This document shows positions 9,163-17,018 of a stretch of DNA of 50,290 bases, in pieces. Within the stretch, counting starts at the first letter, position 1. Each line of letters opens with the position of its first letter. The position numbers were made by a program, and so were the translations under genes. Location of the stretch: NCBI GenBank assembly GCA_017549205.1, contig JAFYVH010000006.1:1-50290 (forward strand), read 5' to 3'. The stretch is from Clostridia bacterium (GTDB lineage: Bacteria > Bacillota > Clostridia > UBA1381 > UBA9506). The notes beneath the pieces were generated by a model. The model saw only the letters and a list, made by a program, of their open reading frames with translations. It was not told the origin of the DNA and searched no databases.

Positions 9163-9191
9163 ATTATAGCAAAAAAGATTTTTATTGTCAA
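9163..9191 (-). promoter_or_regulatory. Consensus sigma-A promoter of the aspS operon
   Basis: On the minus strand, TTGACA (9186-9191), 17-base spacer, TATAAT (9163-9168). Both hexamers match consensus exactly; predicted transcript start is near 9156, at the foot of T-box Stem I. Confidence 0.9.
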
Positions 9192-9267
9192 CATTATTTT
9201 GCCCGCAATCAGCAATTCTATTACGACGCGTTTAAATTTGCTTGTATATTGGGTTTATGTATGTTAT

Positions 9268-9347
9268 AATTGACACATGTGAGATTTTATTTTATAAAAT
9301 CTCTAAAGCCTTTCGGCTTTTTGCGGTCTTTGACCGCTGTGTCAATT
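9268..9347. repeat. Cloverleaf-like inverted-repeat element
   Basis: A perfect 10-bp outer stem AATTGACACA/TGTGTCAATT (9268-9277 with 9338-9347) encloses three perfect hairpins: 10 bp with loop TTT (9281-9290 with 9294-9303), 6 bp with loop TTTC (9305-9310 with 9315-9320), and 6 bp with loop TTT (9323-9328 with 9332-9337, abutting the outer stem). Its left edge overlaps a TATAAT box. A shortened second copy of the left part, TATAATGACACATGTG then GTGTCA, lies at 9391-9425. The layout suggests a small palindromic mobile element or a structured RNA; no known family was recognised. Confidence 0.75.
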
Positions 9348-9368
9348 GACGGCGTCATAAAAATGCCC

Positions 9369-9396
9369 TTGCAAGCATTTTTATTCCTGGTATAAT
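9369..9396 (+). promoter_or_regulatory. Probable promoter of the PHP gene
   Basis: TTGCAA (9369-9374), 16-base spacer, TATAAT (9391-9396), about 47 bases before the chosen start codon. The -35 lies in the loop of a 10-bp hairpin. Confidence 0.55.
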
Positions 9397-9442
9397 GACA
9401 CATGTGGGATGTTATTTTGTGTCAAGAGAGGATTTTAACGAA

Positions 9443-10123
9443 ATGGAAACAGTTTTTAAAACCGAGTTACACGCTCACACAAAACCGGTTAGCGGATGTA
9501 GTGATATTGAGACAAAAGAAATGGTGAACATCTATAAAGAAAACGGATATGACAGTCTTGTCATCACCAACCATTTTCCTGTTGTTATGCCGGGCGAAAC
9601 GGTTGAGGAAAAAGTAAAGTGGTATCTTAATGATTATTATCAATGTTATCGTGAGGGTCAGCGTGTTGGTCTTGATGTGATTTTGGGCGCTGAATTAAGA
9701 TTTACCGAAAACTCAAATGATTATTTGGTCTTTGGCATCTCCCCTGAAGAGCTGACAACCATATATGCGTTATTGCCTTATGGCATTGACAGATTTTACA
9801 GAGAATTTAAAAACGAAAAGAATGTCATTATTCAGGCTCACCCTTTCCGTGACGGCATGGAGAGAGTCAATCCGGCATCCATAGACGGTATGGAAATTAT
9901 CAATCTGCATCCGTATTTTAATGCCCGCATTGGCGTGGCAACCAAATATGCACAGGAAAATAATATGATTGTCACCTGTGGCAGCGATTTTCACCACCAC
10001 GGTCACGAGTGCATGTGCGGAATTTTGACAAATAAACCCATGAGAAATTCCTTTGACATAGCAGAGGTACTCAAAAGTGGTAGCTATAAAATGTCCATTG
10101 GCAATCTTGTGGTGAGTTGGTAA
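9443..10123 (+). CDS. PHP-domain metal-dependent phosphoesterase
   Basis: 226-residue member of the PHP (polymerase and histidinol phosphatase) superfamily. The metal-binding HAH motif is at residues 10-12 (TELHAHT), followed by a conserved ITNHF block, IQAHPFRDG, and the C-terminal CGSDFHHHGHEC cluster, which completes a multi-metal site. It likely hydrolyses a small phosphomonoester or nucleotide; the substrate cannot be told. Start 9443 is chosen because AGAGAGG lies 11 bases upstream and the HxH motif is then near the N-terminus as in relatives; an earlier ATG at 9395 overlaps the promoter -10 box. An SGNH hydrolase follows 46 bases downstream. Confidence 0.82.
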   Translation: METVFKTELHAHTKPVSGCSDIETKEMVNIYKENGYDSLVITNHFPVVMPGETVEEKVKWYLNDYYQCYREGQRVGLDVILGAELRFTENSNDYLVFGISPEELTTIYALLPYGIDRFYREFKNEKNVIIQAHPFRDGMERVNPASIDGMEIINLHPYFNARIGVATKYAQENNMIVTCGSDFHHHGHECMCGILTNKPMRNSFDIAEVLKSGSYKMSIGNLVVSW

Positions 10124-10169
10124 TTTTTTGAGAATATTCTTGTTACACGATCATAGGAGGGAACTTAAT

Positions 10170-10805
10170 ATGGAATTAAAAGGTTTAACAGTGAATTTTT
10201 TAGGTGATAGCATCACAGAGGGATGTGGCACATCAGGGCGTGAAAAAGTGTATCATCAGATTATCAAAGAAAAATATGGCATGAAACATGCCTATAATTA
10301 TGGTGTGGGTGGCACGCGAATAGCACGGCAGGTGGTGCCCACAAAAGATATGACCATTTGTGACCTGACATTTGAACTTCGTGCGGAGATTATGGATAAA
10401 AATGCAGACGCCGTCGTGGTTTTTGGCGGAACAAATGATTTTGGTCACGGTGATGCACCCTTTGGAACTGAAGACAGCGAAGATGTGTACACATTTTGCG
10501 GTGCTGTTAACTCGCTGATTAAAAAATTAAAGAGCGATTTTCCTAATGCGAAAATTGTTTTTATGACACCCATTCACAGGGTGACGGAAAATGAGCCTTC
10601 AAATCCCGATGCAAAAGTTTTGAAAGACTATGTTGAGGCGATTTGTGCCATTTGCCAAAAACATAACATTCCTGTAATTGATTTATTCAAAATCAATCCC
10701 CTTGACCCCCATAACCCCGAGCTTGTGCCGGATGGACTTCACCCCGGTGACAAGGGTCACATCATCATGGCAGATGTTATAGCAGAGGCGTTAATGAAGC
10801 TATAA
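10170..10805 (+). CDS. SGNH/GDSL-family hydrolase
   Basis: 211-residue cytoplasmic-looking esterase or acylhydrolase. SGNH blocks are complete: block I GDSITEG with the nucleophile Ser, the block II Gly in GVGGTR, block III GGTNDF with the oxyanion Asn, and block V DGLHPGDKGH carrying the catalytic Asp and His. There is no signal peptide. ATAGGAGGG lies about 9 bases before the chosen ATG, which beats an in-frame start 14 codons earlier. It is co-directional with the PHP gene and followed by a GtrA gene. The ester substrate is unknown. Confidence 0.85.
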   Translation: MELKGLTVNFLGDSITEGCGTSGREKVYHQIIKEKYGMKHAYNYGVGGTRIARQVVPTKDMTICDLTFELRAEIMDKNADAVVVFGGTNDFGHGDAPFGTEDSEDVYTFCGAVNSLIKKLKSDFPNAKIVFMTPIHRVTENEPSNPDAKVLKDYVEAICAICQKHNIPVIDLFKINPLDPHNPELVPDGLHPGDKGHIIMADVIAEALMKL

Positions 10806-10934
10806 AACGAAGATGAGATGCGACTTAATTGATTTTAATGAGAGTGGGACGCTTGTATTTGCACTAAACAGTAAACAATTTTTTAATAAAGAGAAAACAG
10901 ATGGTATATCATTTAAGAGAAAAGGGTCTTAATT

Positions 10935-11384
10935 ATGAAGAAAAATGATGTGTTACAATTTGTTAAGTTTTCAGTTACCGGTGTTATCAACACGGTTTTA
11001 GATTATCTTTTGTTCTTTCTTTTCTTCTCCGTTTGCAACTGGGATAAAAATATAGCCCAGATTTTAGCCACATCTTTTGCCATGGCCAATAGCTACCTTT
11101 TAAATCGCTATTGGACCTTTGGGCAAACGGGCAGGATTTGCACACAGGAGATTTGGAAGTTCATTGTGGTCAATCTGCTTTCGCTTTTAACAACCCTTTT
11201 GTGTCTCAACCTGTTTTATGATTCCTGGCATTTATATGAGGTCATCAATGACATTTTGCACGGACTTCACATTTCGTTTTCACTTCATGGAGAAAGTGCG
11301 GTTTTGGCTTGTAAAGTGCTTGCTTTCCCCTTTTCTTCCATGATTAACTTCCTGGGAAACAGACTTTGGGTTTTTAAAAAGTGA
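10935..11384 (+). CDS. GtrA-family membrane protein
   Basis: 149-residue polytopic protein of the GtrA family. Members are proposed to move lipid-linked sugars across the membrane or to assist glycan glycosylation. The motifs FVKFSVTGVINTVLDYLLF near the N-terminus, NSYLLNRYWTF in the middle and NFLGNRLWVF at the end are characteristic, with about four hydrophobic segments. The start follows an AAAAGGG ribosome binding site. The 129 bases before it show no convincing promoter, so it may be read from the upstream gene. No glycosyltransferase is adjacent, so its glycan is unknown. Confidence 0.87.
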   Translation: MKKNDVLQFVKFSVTGVINTVLDYLLFFLFFSVCNWDKNIAQILATSFAMANSYLLNRYWTFGQTGRICTQEIWKFIVVNLLSLLTTLLCLNLFYDSWHLYEVINDILHGLHISFSLHGESAVLACKVLAFPFSSMINFLGNRLWVFKK

Positions 11385-11602
11385 TACTGTAAAGTCATTG
11401 GGCAGACCGACGAAAAAAGCTGTAAAGGAGAAGTACTTTACAGATAACCGAGAGGCATGTTGAAAAAGTGTAAAATTTTTAAAGTTATCAACAGTTTTTG
11501 CACTTTTTATCAACAAAATTGTTATAAAACAGCCAATTTAACGGAAATTTGTTCATAAAAAATGTTAACAAGCCTGTTGATAATGTTAATAACCTGTTTG
11601 CT

Positions 11603-11648
11603 AATGAAAAGGCGGCGCCATTATTTTTGCCGCCTTTTCATTATTTTT
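11603..11648 (+). terminator. Intrinsic terminator upstream of pyrH
   Basis: 14-bp perfect stem (11603-11616 with 11629-11642) with a 12-base loop, followed by a long T tract. It ends transcription from the gtrA side. Confidence 0.88.
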
Positions 11649-11660
11649 TTAGGATAACAC

Positions 11661-11689
11661 TTGAATATTGCCATAAAAGGATATATAAT
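11661..11689 (+). promoter_or_regulatory. Promoter of the pyrH housekeeping operon
   Basis: TTGAAT (11661-11666), 17-base spacer, TATAAT (11684-11689), about 38 bases before the pyrH start. Confidence 0.75.
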
Positions 11690-11727
11690 AAATATAATAA
11701 GAATAAAAAGAATAATGGGAGGTTCCT

Positions 11728-12438
11728 ATGACAAAACGATACAAAAGAATTTTGCTTAAAGTCAGCGGAGAAGCGTTGGCAGGTTCTAAGGGCACCGGTC
11801 TTGATTTTGAAACTCTGGCTCGCATTGCAGCTGTGGTGAAAGAATGTAATGAAGCTGGTGTGGAAATGGCAATTGTTGTTGGTGGCGGCAACTTCTGGCG
11901 TGGCCGTTCCGGTGGTGACATGGACAGAACCCGTGCAGACCACATGGGCATGCTTGCAACCGTTATCAACTCACTGGCAATGCAGAGTGCGCTGGAGGCA
12001 GCCGGTGTTCCCACCCGGGTGCAAACAGCCATTGAAATGAGACAAATTGCAGAGCCTTACATTCGTGGCAAGGCCATTCGGCACATGGAAAAAGGTCGTG
12101 TTGTGGTTTTTGGATGCGGCACAGGCAATCCTTTCTTTTCAACAGACACAGCGGCAGCGCTTCGTGCAGCTGAAATTGAGGCAGAGGCAATTTTCCTTGC
12201 CAAAAAAGTGGATGGCGTTTATGACAGTGACCCGGCACAAAATCCCAATGCCAAACGATTCGACAGCTTAAGCTACATAGATGTGTTAAATCGTGGTTTG
12301 GGCGTTATGGATTCTACGGCAACCTCTCTTTGCATGGATAATAACATTCCCATTTTGGTTTTCGGTTTGGATGACCCTTATAACATTGTTCGCGTGTTGG
12401 AAGGCGAGCAAATCGGCACCATTGTTTCTAACGACTAA
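11728..12438 (+). CDS. pyrH: UMP kinase
   Basis: Bacterial UMP kinase (amino acid kinase fold), converting UMP to UDP in pyrimidine nucleotide synthesis. The 236-residue length is standard. Visible motifs are [11 protein letters not shown] at the phosphate site, GGGNFWRG, the [21 protein letters not shown] block, [17 protein letters not shown] and [11 protein letters not shown]. The start has GGGAGG 7 bases upstream. It leads the pyrH-frr-uppS-cdsA-dxr-rseP series; rpsB and tsf, which often precede it in Firmicutes, are not here. Confidence 0.97.
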   Translation: MTKRYKRILLKVSGEALAGSKGTGLDFETLARIAAVVKECNEAGVEMAIVVGGGNFWRGRSGGDMDRTRADHMGMLATVINSLAMQSALEAAGVPTRVQTAIEMRQIAEPYIRGKAIRHMEKGRVVVFGCGTGNPFFSTDTAAALRAAEIEAEAIFLAKKVDGVYDSDPAQNPNAKRFDSLSYIDVLNRGLGVMDSTATSLCMDNNIPILVFGLDDPYNIVRVLEGEQIGTIVSND

Positions 12439-12500
12439 AATAAATTGTGGTTTAGACTTAGCGTAACGACAAATTGCAAAACGAAAGGACGGATCTAAAC

Positions 12501-13046
12501 ATGTATGATGATGTTAAAACAAAAATGAGCAAGGCTATTGCCTCTTTAGAAAATGACTATGCGGCTATTCGTGCCGGACGCGCCAATCCTGCTCTTTTGG
12601 ATAAGGTTACGGTGGATTATTACGGCACACCCACACCGATTCCCCAGGTTGGCACCGTCTCTGTGCCTGAAGCACGCATGCTGGTGATTCAGCCCTGGGA
12701 TGCTTCTCTTTTGGGCACCATCGAAAAGGCAATTTTAAAATCGGATTTGGGTTTAACACCCAATAATGATGGCAAAGTTATCAGAATCAATTTCCCCGCT
12801 CTCACCGAAGATCGCCGTAAGGAATTGGTTAAAGGCATTTCAAAGCGTGCGGAAGAAGCCAAGGTTGTTATCCGCAATGTGCGTCGTGATGCTTTAGAAA
12901 CCTTTAAGGCACAAAAGAAAAAAGGTGAAATTACCGAGGACGATTTAAAGGGTGCCGAGACGGATATTCAAAAGCTCACCGATCAGTTCATTAAAGACAT
13001 TGACGGTATCGCAGCCAAGAAAGATAAAGAAATCATGGAAATCTGA
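12501..13046 (+). CDS. frr: Ribosome recycling factor
   Basis: 181-residue RRF, which with EF-G splits the post-termination ribosome. Typical blocks are [68 protein letters not shown] and the helical C-terminal tail. ATG at 12501, with GAAAGGACGG upstream, gives the family N-terminus; an in-frame TTG at 12474 is rejected. It lies 62 bases after pyrH. Confidence 0.97.
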   Translation: MYDDVKTKMSKAIASLENDYAAIRAGRANPALLDKVTVDYYGTPTPIPQVGTVSVPEARMLVIQPWDASLLGTIEKAILKSDLGLTPNNDGKVIRINFPALTEDRRKELVKGISKRAEEAKVVIRNVRRDALETFKAQKKKGEITEDDLKGAETDIQKLTDQFIKDIDGIAAKKDKEIMEI

Positions 13047-13088
13047 TGATTCTTTGGCGCAAGCCTAAGAATTAGCAGGGGGAAACAT

Positions 13089-13841
13089 ATGTTTATAGAT
13101 TTAAAAAAGCGGCGTCTTCACAAAAGATTAGTTCGTGAAATTGACCCGAATAATCTGCCAAAGCATGTGGGCATTATTATGGATGGCAACGGTCGCTGGG
13201 CACAAAAACGCGGCTTGCCTCGCAGCGCCGGTCACCGGGCCGGTGCACAAAATTTAAAAACCATTACAGAATTTGCCGGTGAGATGGGCATTCGTTACAT
13301 CACGGCCTATGCTTTCAGCACAGAAAACTGGAAGCGTCCCAAAGAAGAGGTTGATGCACTTATGCAGCTTCTTTTAGATTATCTGCGTGATAAAAATCAG
13401 CTGGCAGGTAAGAATGTATCCATTCGTGTTATTGGTGACCGCAGCGCTCTTTCGGATGAAATTAACCGCGAGATAGATGTCATTGAGGATTACACCAAGG
13501 ACAGAGACGGCATGGTGCTGTATCTTGCTATCAATTATGGTGGTCGGCAGGAAATTGCCCGTGCGGTCAATCAGCTTTGCCGGGAGGCTTGTGACGGGAC
13601 AATAGAACCCGGTCAGATTAGTGAGCAAATGATTTCAGAGCGGGTTTACACAAATGATGTTCCTGAGGCGGATTTGATTATTCGTCCCAGTGGTGAACTT
13701 AGGCTGTCTAATTTTCTTTTGTGGCAATCGGCCTATAGTGAATTCTGGTTTTCTGACATCTGCTGGCCTGATTTTTCTACCAAGGATTTCACACAAGCCA
13801 TCTTAGACTATCAAAACCGAAACAGAAGATTTGGCGGATAG
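13089..13841 (+). CDS. uppS: Isoprenyl (undecaprenyl) diphosphate synthase
   Basis: 250-residue cis-prenyltransferase that builds the C55 lipid carrier precursor for peptidoglycan and wall polymers. The diphosphate-binding IIMDGNGRWAQKRGLPRSAGHRAG block has its catalytic Asp at position 32; YAFSTENWKRP, AINYGGRQEI, the RPSGELRLSNFLLWQSAYSEFWF block and WPDF follow. AGCAGGGGG precedes the start. The neighbours cdsA and dxr give it a lipid and isoprenoid context. Confidence 0.97.
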   Translation: MFIDLKKRRLHKRLVREIDPNNLPKHVGIIMDGNGRWAQKRGLPRSAGHRAGAQNLKTITEFAGEMGIRYITAYAFSTENWKRPKEEVDALMQLLLDYLRDKNQLAGKNVSIRVIGDRSALSDEINREIDVIEDYTKDRDGMVLYLAINYGGRQEIARAVNQLCREACDGTIEPGQISEQMISERVYTNDVPEADLIIRPSGELRLSNFLLWQSAYSEFWFSDICWPDFSTKDFTQAILDYQNRNRRFGG

Positions 13842-13885
13842 CTAAAAGGTGACCATATGCGTTCTTTTTAAAGGGGGAGACAGAG

Positions 13886-14713
13886 ATGTCTAAACATAAA
13901 ATTCGCATTATCAGCGCCTTGATTGGTGCAGTGTTTGTTATTGCTTTGATTTTTTGCAAAGCCTGGATTTTTCATATCATTGTGGCAGCAGCCTGCCTCA
14001 TTATGCTGCATGAACTGCAGGTTACCTTTAAACTGGATAAAAAGTGGCAGGTGGTTGTGCCATGCTACATCTTTGCCATTGGGTATCTTATTTTTCCGGC
14101 TATCTGGCCGTATGGGTGGCAGATGTTTGTGCCCACTCTTTTAGTACTTCAACTGATGGTGCTGATGATCATTTCGGTTATCTGTCATGAAAAGATATGC
14201 TTTTCTGATGTTGTTTCATCCTTTTTTGCTGTCATTTATGCAGTGTTGTTCCCCATGCATTTAACTTACATAAGACAGATGGATCACGGCATAGCCCTTT
14301 TATTTATTCCCTTTTTGGGTGCGTGGATGCCTGACACCTTTGCATACTTTGCGGGACGGATGTTTGGCAAGCACAAGCTCATTCCTGGAGTGAGCCCTAA
14401 TAAAACGGTTGAGGGCGCCATTGGCGGCGTGCTGGGTCCTGTTGTGACCTTCCTTTTATATGGTCTTGTTCTTTCTTTTGGTTTTCAATTTACGGTGAAT
14501 TACCTTTCCTTAATGGGCCTGGCGCTGATTTGCGGCGTTGTTGCACAGTTTGGCGACCTTTCTGCCTCAGTGATTAAGCGTGCCACGGGCATTAAGGATT
14601 TTGGCAATTTAATTCCCGGTCATGGCGGCATGTTAGACCGCATAGACAGTCTGGTTTTCATTGCGCCGGTTGTCTATTACTTTTTACTGATGTTTGAGGT
14701 TATTTGCAAATGA
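13886..14713 (+). CDS. cdsA: Phosphatidate cytidylyltransferase
   Basis: 275-residue integral membrane enzyme that makes CDP-diacylglycerol from phosphatidate and CTP. Several hydrophobic segments precede the conserved C-terminal half: DTFAYFAGRMFGKHKLIPG, SPNKTVEGAIGG and the CdsA signature in GDLSASVIKRATGIKDFG with HGGMLDRIDS. A GGGGGAG ribosome site precedes the start. Its stop overlaps the dxr start as ATGA, indicating translational coupling. Confidence 0.96.
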   Translation: MSKHKIRIISALIGAVFVIALIFCKAWIFHIIVAAACLIMLHELQVTFKLDKKWQVVVPCYIFAIGYLIFPAIWPYGWQMFVPTLLVLQLMVLMIISVICHEKICFSDVVSSFFAVIYAVLFPMHLTYIRQMDHGIALLFIPFLGAWMPDTFAYFAGRMFGKHKLIPGVSPNKTVEGAIGGVLGPVVTFLLYGLVLSFGFQFTVNYLSLMGLALICGVVAQFGDLSASVIKRATGIKDFGNLIPGHGGMLDRIDSLVFIAPVVYYFLLMFEVICK

Positions 14714-15867
14714 TGAAAATAACAATATTAGGTTCAACGGGCTCTATCGGCACCCAAACCCTTGACATTGTCCGAAATCGTGATGATGTGACAGTTGTGG
14801 GTCTTGCTGCCGGTCGCAATATTGAACTTTTAGAAAAACAGATTCGTGAATTTCGCCCTGCCGTTGCTTGCGTGGCAGATGAAGAATCGGCTAAAGCACT
14901 CCGTGTGAAAGTTAACGACACAAACACAAAAGTGCTGCACGGAACAGCGGCCATGGAGGATTTGGCGGCGTCGCCTGAATCGGACATCGTTGTGGGGGCC
15001 ATTGTGGGTCTTGCAGGGTTAAAGCCTTCTTTGGCGGCAGTTAAAACCGGCAAACGACTGGCTCTTGCCAATAAAGAAACCATGGTGGCAGCAGGTGACA
15101 TTGTCCGTCGAGAACTGAAAAAATCCGGCGGCGAGCTGATTCCCGTTGACAGTGAACACAGCGCAATTTTTCAATGCCTTGAGGCTGTGAAAGAGGAGCG
15201 GCGCAAAAGTGAGGTCAAGCGGCTCATTTTAACAGCTTCCGGCGGTCCTTTTGCGGGCAAAACCAGAAAAGACTTAACGGATATTACGCCTGAAGCCGCC
15301 TTAAAACACCCCAACTGGGATATGGGTGCAAAAATTACAATTGATTCAGCAACACTGATGAATAAAGGGCTGGAGGTTTTAGAAGCCGCACAGCTTTTTT
15401 GTGTTTCTGTGGATAAAATTGATGTGTTGGTTCACCGCCAAAGCATCATTCATTCTATGATTGAATTGACAGATGGCGCTGTTTTGGCACAAATGGGTGT
15501 GCCCGATATGAAGTTGCCCATTCAGTATGCCTTAACCTATCCACAGCGTCAGCCAATGACAGATAACATGCTGGATTTGGCGCGCATAGGTCAGCTCACC
15601 TTTGAAGAGCCTGATGTTGATACCTTTTGTTGTCTGGCTCTTGCGTATGAGGCGGCAAAGGTTGGGCATACTATGCCGTGTGTGTTAAACGGTGCAAATG
15701 AAGCAGCGGTTTCGCTGTTTTTACATAAGAAAATCGGATTTTTGGAAATTGCTGAAGTTTTAAAACAGGTTATGGATAACCACAAAGTGATTCAAAATCC
15801 GACACTTGATGATATTCTTGAGGCAGACCTTTGGGCTCGTGAGCAGGTTTATTCACTTGCCCGTTAG
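14710..15867 (+). CDS. dxr: 1-deoxy-D-xylulose 5-phosphate reductoisomerase
   Basis: 385-residue enzyme of the MEP isoprenoid pathway, converting DXP to MEP with NADPH. The Rossmann motif GSTGSIG is near the N-terminus; ANKETMVAAG, the metal/substrate block PVDSEHSAIFQCLE, LTASGGPF, HPNWDMGAKITIDSATLMNKGLEV and the C-terminal NGANEAAV are all present. Start 14710 overlaps the cdsA stop by ATGA; an in-frame TTG at 14704 is less likely. It feeds isoprenyl units to UppS two genes upstream. Confidence 0.97.
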   Translation: MMKITILGSTGSIGTQTLDIVRNRDDVTVVGLAAGRNIELLEKQIREFRPAVACVADEESAKALRVKVNDTNTKVLHGTAAMEDLAASPESDIVVGAIVGLAGLKPSLAAVKTGKRLALANKETMVAAGDIVRRELKKSGGELIPVDSEHSAIFQCLEAVKEERRKSEVKRLILTASGGPFAGKTRKDLTDITPEAALKHPNWDMGAKITIDSATLMNKGLEVLEAAQLFCVSVDKIDVLVHRQSIIHSMIELTDGAVLAQMGVPDMKLPIQYALTYPQRQPMTDNMLDLARIGQLTFEEPDVDTFCCLALAYEAAKVGHTMPCVLNGANEAAVSLFLHKKIGFLEIAEVLKQVMDNHKVIQNPTLDDILEADLWAREQVYSLAR

Positions 15868-15870
15868 CTA

Positions 15871-15930
15871 TCTGCCCACCGTTTGTTTGCCCGTGGGCAA
15901 ATGGTTTAGAGACTTAAAACTATGGGCAGA
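15871..15930 (+). other. Nested inverted repeats before rseP
   Basis: In the 77-base dxr-rseP gap, a perfect 8-bp outer repeat (TCTGCCCA at 15871-15878 with TGGGCAGA at 15923-15930) encloses a TTTGCC/GGCAAA hairpin (15886-15891 with 15896-15901). The outer arm ends at the weak AAAGG ribosome site of rseP, so an RNA fold could limit its translation. There is no T tract, so it is not a terminator. Confidence 0.5.
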
Positions 15931-15944
15931 AAGGCTATGGCATT

Positions 15945-16979
15945 ATGACGGGATTATGGACTGCCCTGGCGGCAGTGCTGATTTTCTGCATTTTGATTTT
16001 TGTTCATGAATTGGGCCACTTTATATCGGCAAAGCTTTTGGGCATTCGTGTTCACGAGTTTGCCATTGGCATGGGCCCTAAACTGTGGAAACGAAAAAAG
16101 GGCGAAACCCTTTATTCTGTTCGTGCTCTTCCCGTTGGCGGTTTTTGCGCTTTAGAGGGCGAAAATGAATCCTCGGACGATGAACGGGCGCTGTCTAACA
16201 AGCCTGCCTGGGCAAAACTGATAGTTTTAGTGGCCGGCTCTTTTATGAATCTTTTGTTGGGCTTTGTGCTCCTGCTGTGCATTTATGGCTCGGTAGACAC
16301 GGTAGCCGTTCCGCAGGTTGCCTTTGTGGAAAGCGGCAGTGCAGCAGAAGAGGCCGGGCTTTTAGCCGGTGATGAGATTATCCGATTGGGTGACCGCAGC
16401 ATTCACATTGTAGAGGATTTATCCTGGGCAAAGTCTAAGCTCACAGAAGCGCCAACCGAGATTGTCGTTTTGCGGGATGGGGAAAAAGAGCACAAAACCA
16501 TAACCCCTAAAGCCATTGACGGTACTTTGAACCTAGGCATTCGCATTGCGCAACAGCCAAACAGCTTGTTGCTCACCGTTAAAACCGGCTTTTATAACAC
16601 TTGTTTTTATGCCGGAGTGGTGCTTGAAACTTTTATTGACTTGCTTCAGGGAGAAGTGGGTCTTAACCAGATGTCAGGTCCCATCGGCATTGTGTCTGAA
16701 ATCGGCACAGCCGTTCAGCAAACAGCTGAAAAAGGGTGGGTTGGTTTTTTAAATTTGTTGCAGTTAACGGTTTTATTAACAGTTAATTTAGGTGTTTTTA
16801 ATTTATTGCCTGTGCCGGCATTAGATGGCGGACGCATTTTCTTTGTGTTTATTGAAATCATCAGAAGAAAGCCCATTCCACTGGAAAAAGAGGGCCTGGT
16901 GCATGTGATTGGTTTGGTTTTATTGTTGTTGCTTTCAGTTGTGATTGCCTATATGGATGTGATTAAACTTTTGTTTTAA
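15945..16979 (+). CDS. rseP: RseP-type site-2 membrane metalloprotease
   Basis: 344-residue intramembrane zinc protease (RseP/RasP, family M50B), which cleaves transmembrane anti-sigma factors and signal-peptide remnants. The zinc motif HELGH is at residues 21-25 within the first membrane helix; a single PDZ domain spans about residues 110-190 (FVESGSAAEEAGLLAGDEIIRLG). The second active-site segment NLLPVPALDGGR near residue 290 supplies the third ligand, and a final helix follows. It is one gene downstream of dxr, the common Firmicutes order. Confidence 0.95.
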   Translation: MTGLWTALAAVLIFCILIFVHELGHFISAKLLGIRVHEFAIGMGPKLWKRKKGETLYSVRALPVGGFCALEGENESSDDERALSNKPAWAKLIVLVAGSFMNLLLGFVLLLCIYGSVDTVAVPQVAFVESGSAAEEAGLLAGDEIIRLGDRSIHIVEDLSWAKSKLTEAPTEIVVLRDGEKEHKTITPKAIDGTLNLGIRIAQQPNSLLLTVKTGFYNTCFYAGVVLETFIDLLQGEVGLNQMSGPIGIVSEIGTAVQQTAEKGWVGFLNLLQLTVLLTVNLGVFNLLPVPALDGGRIFFVFIEIIRRKPIPLEKEGLVHVIGLVLLLLLSVVIAYMDVIKLLF

Positions 16980-17018
16980 TAAACTTGCTAAAGCGTAAAG
17001 CGAAATGAGGGAAAAACT

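Larger units (their letters stand above)
8908..9442. other. Intergenic region between aspS and the PHP gene
   Basis: 535 bases without a gene. It holds the aspS T-box leader and promoter on the minus strand, then two plus-strand promoter-like sequences (TTGTAT-17-TATAAT at 9242-9270 and TTGCAA-16-TATAAT at 9369-9396), a cloverleaf-like inverted-repeat element between them, and a further hairpin (9357-9366 with 9375-9384). Confidence 0.8.
11385..11727. other. Intergenic region gtrA-pyrH with DnaA-box-like repeats
   Basis: 343 bases. Contents in order: an 8-bp hairpin CTGTAAAG/CTTTACAG (11420-11427 with 11436-11443); three copies of TTATCAACA, a near-DnaA-box nonamer, at 11485-11493 and 11507-11515 (plus) and 11575-11583 (minus); a strong terminator (11603-11642); and the pyrH promoter. 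Confidence 0.7.

Noticed and set aside
9443..11384. PHP-SGNH-GtrA as a defence or prophage island
   Set aside because: No integrase, attachment repeats, phage or toxin genes; the families are ordinary metabolic or envelope ones.
11385..11727. Chromosomal replication origin
   Set aside because: Only three imperfect DnaA-like nonamers, with no dnaA, dnaN, rpmH or gidA nearby.
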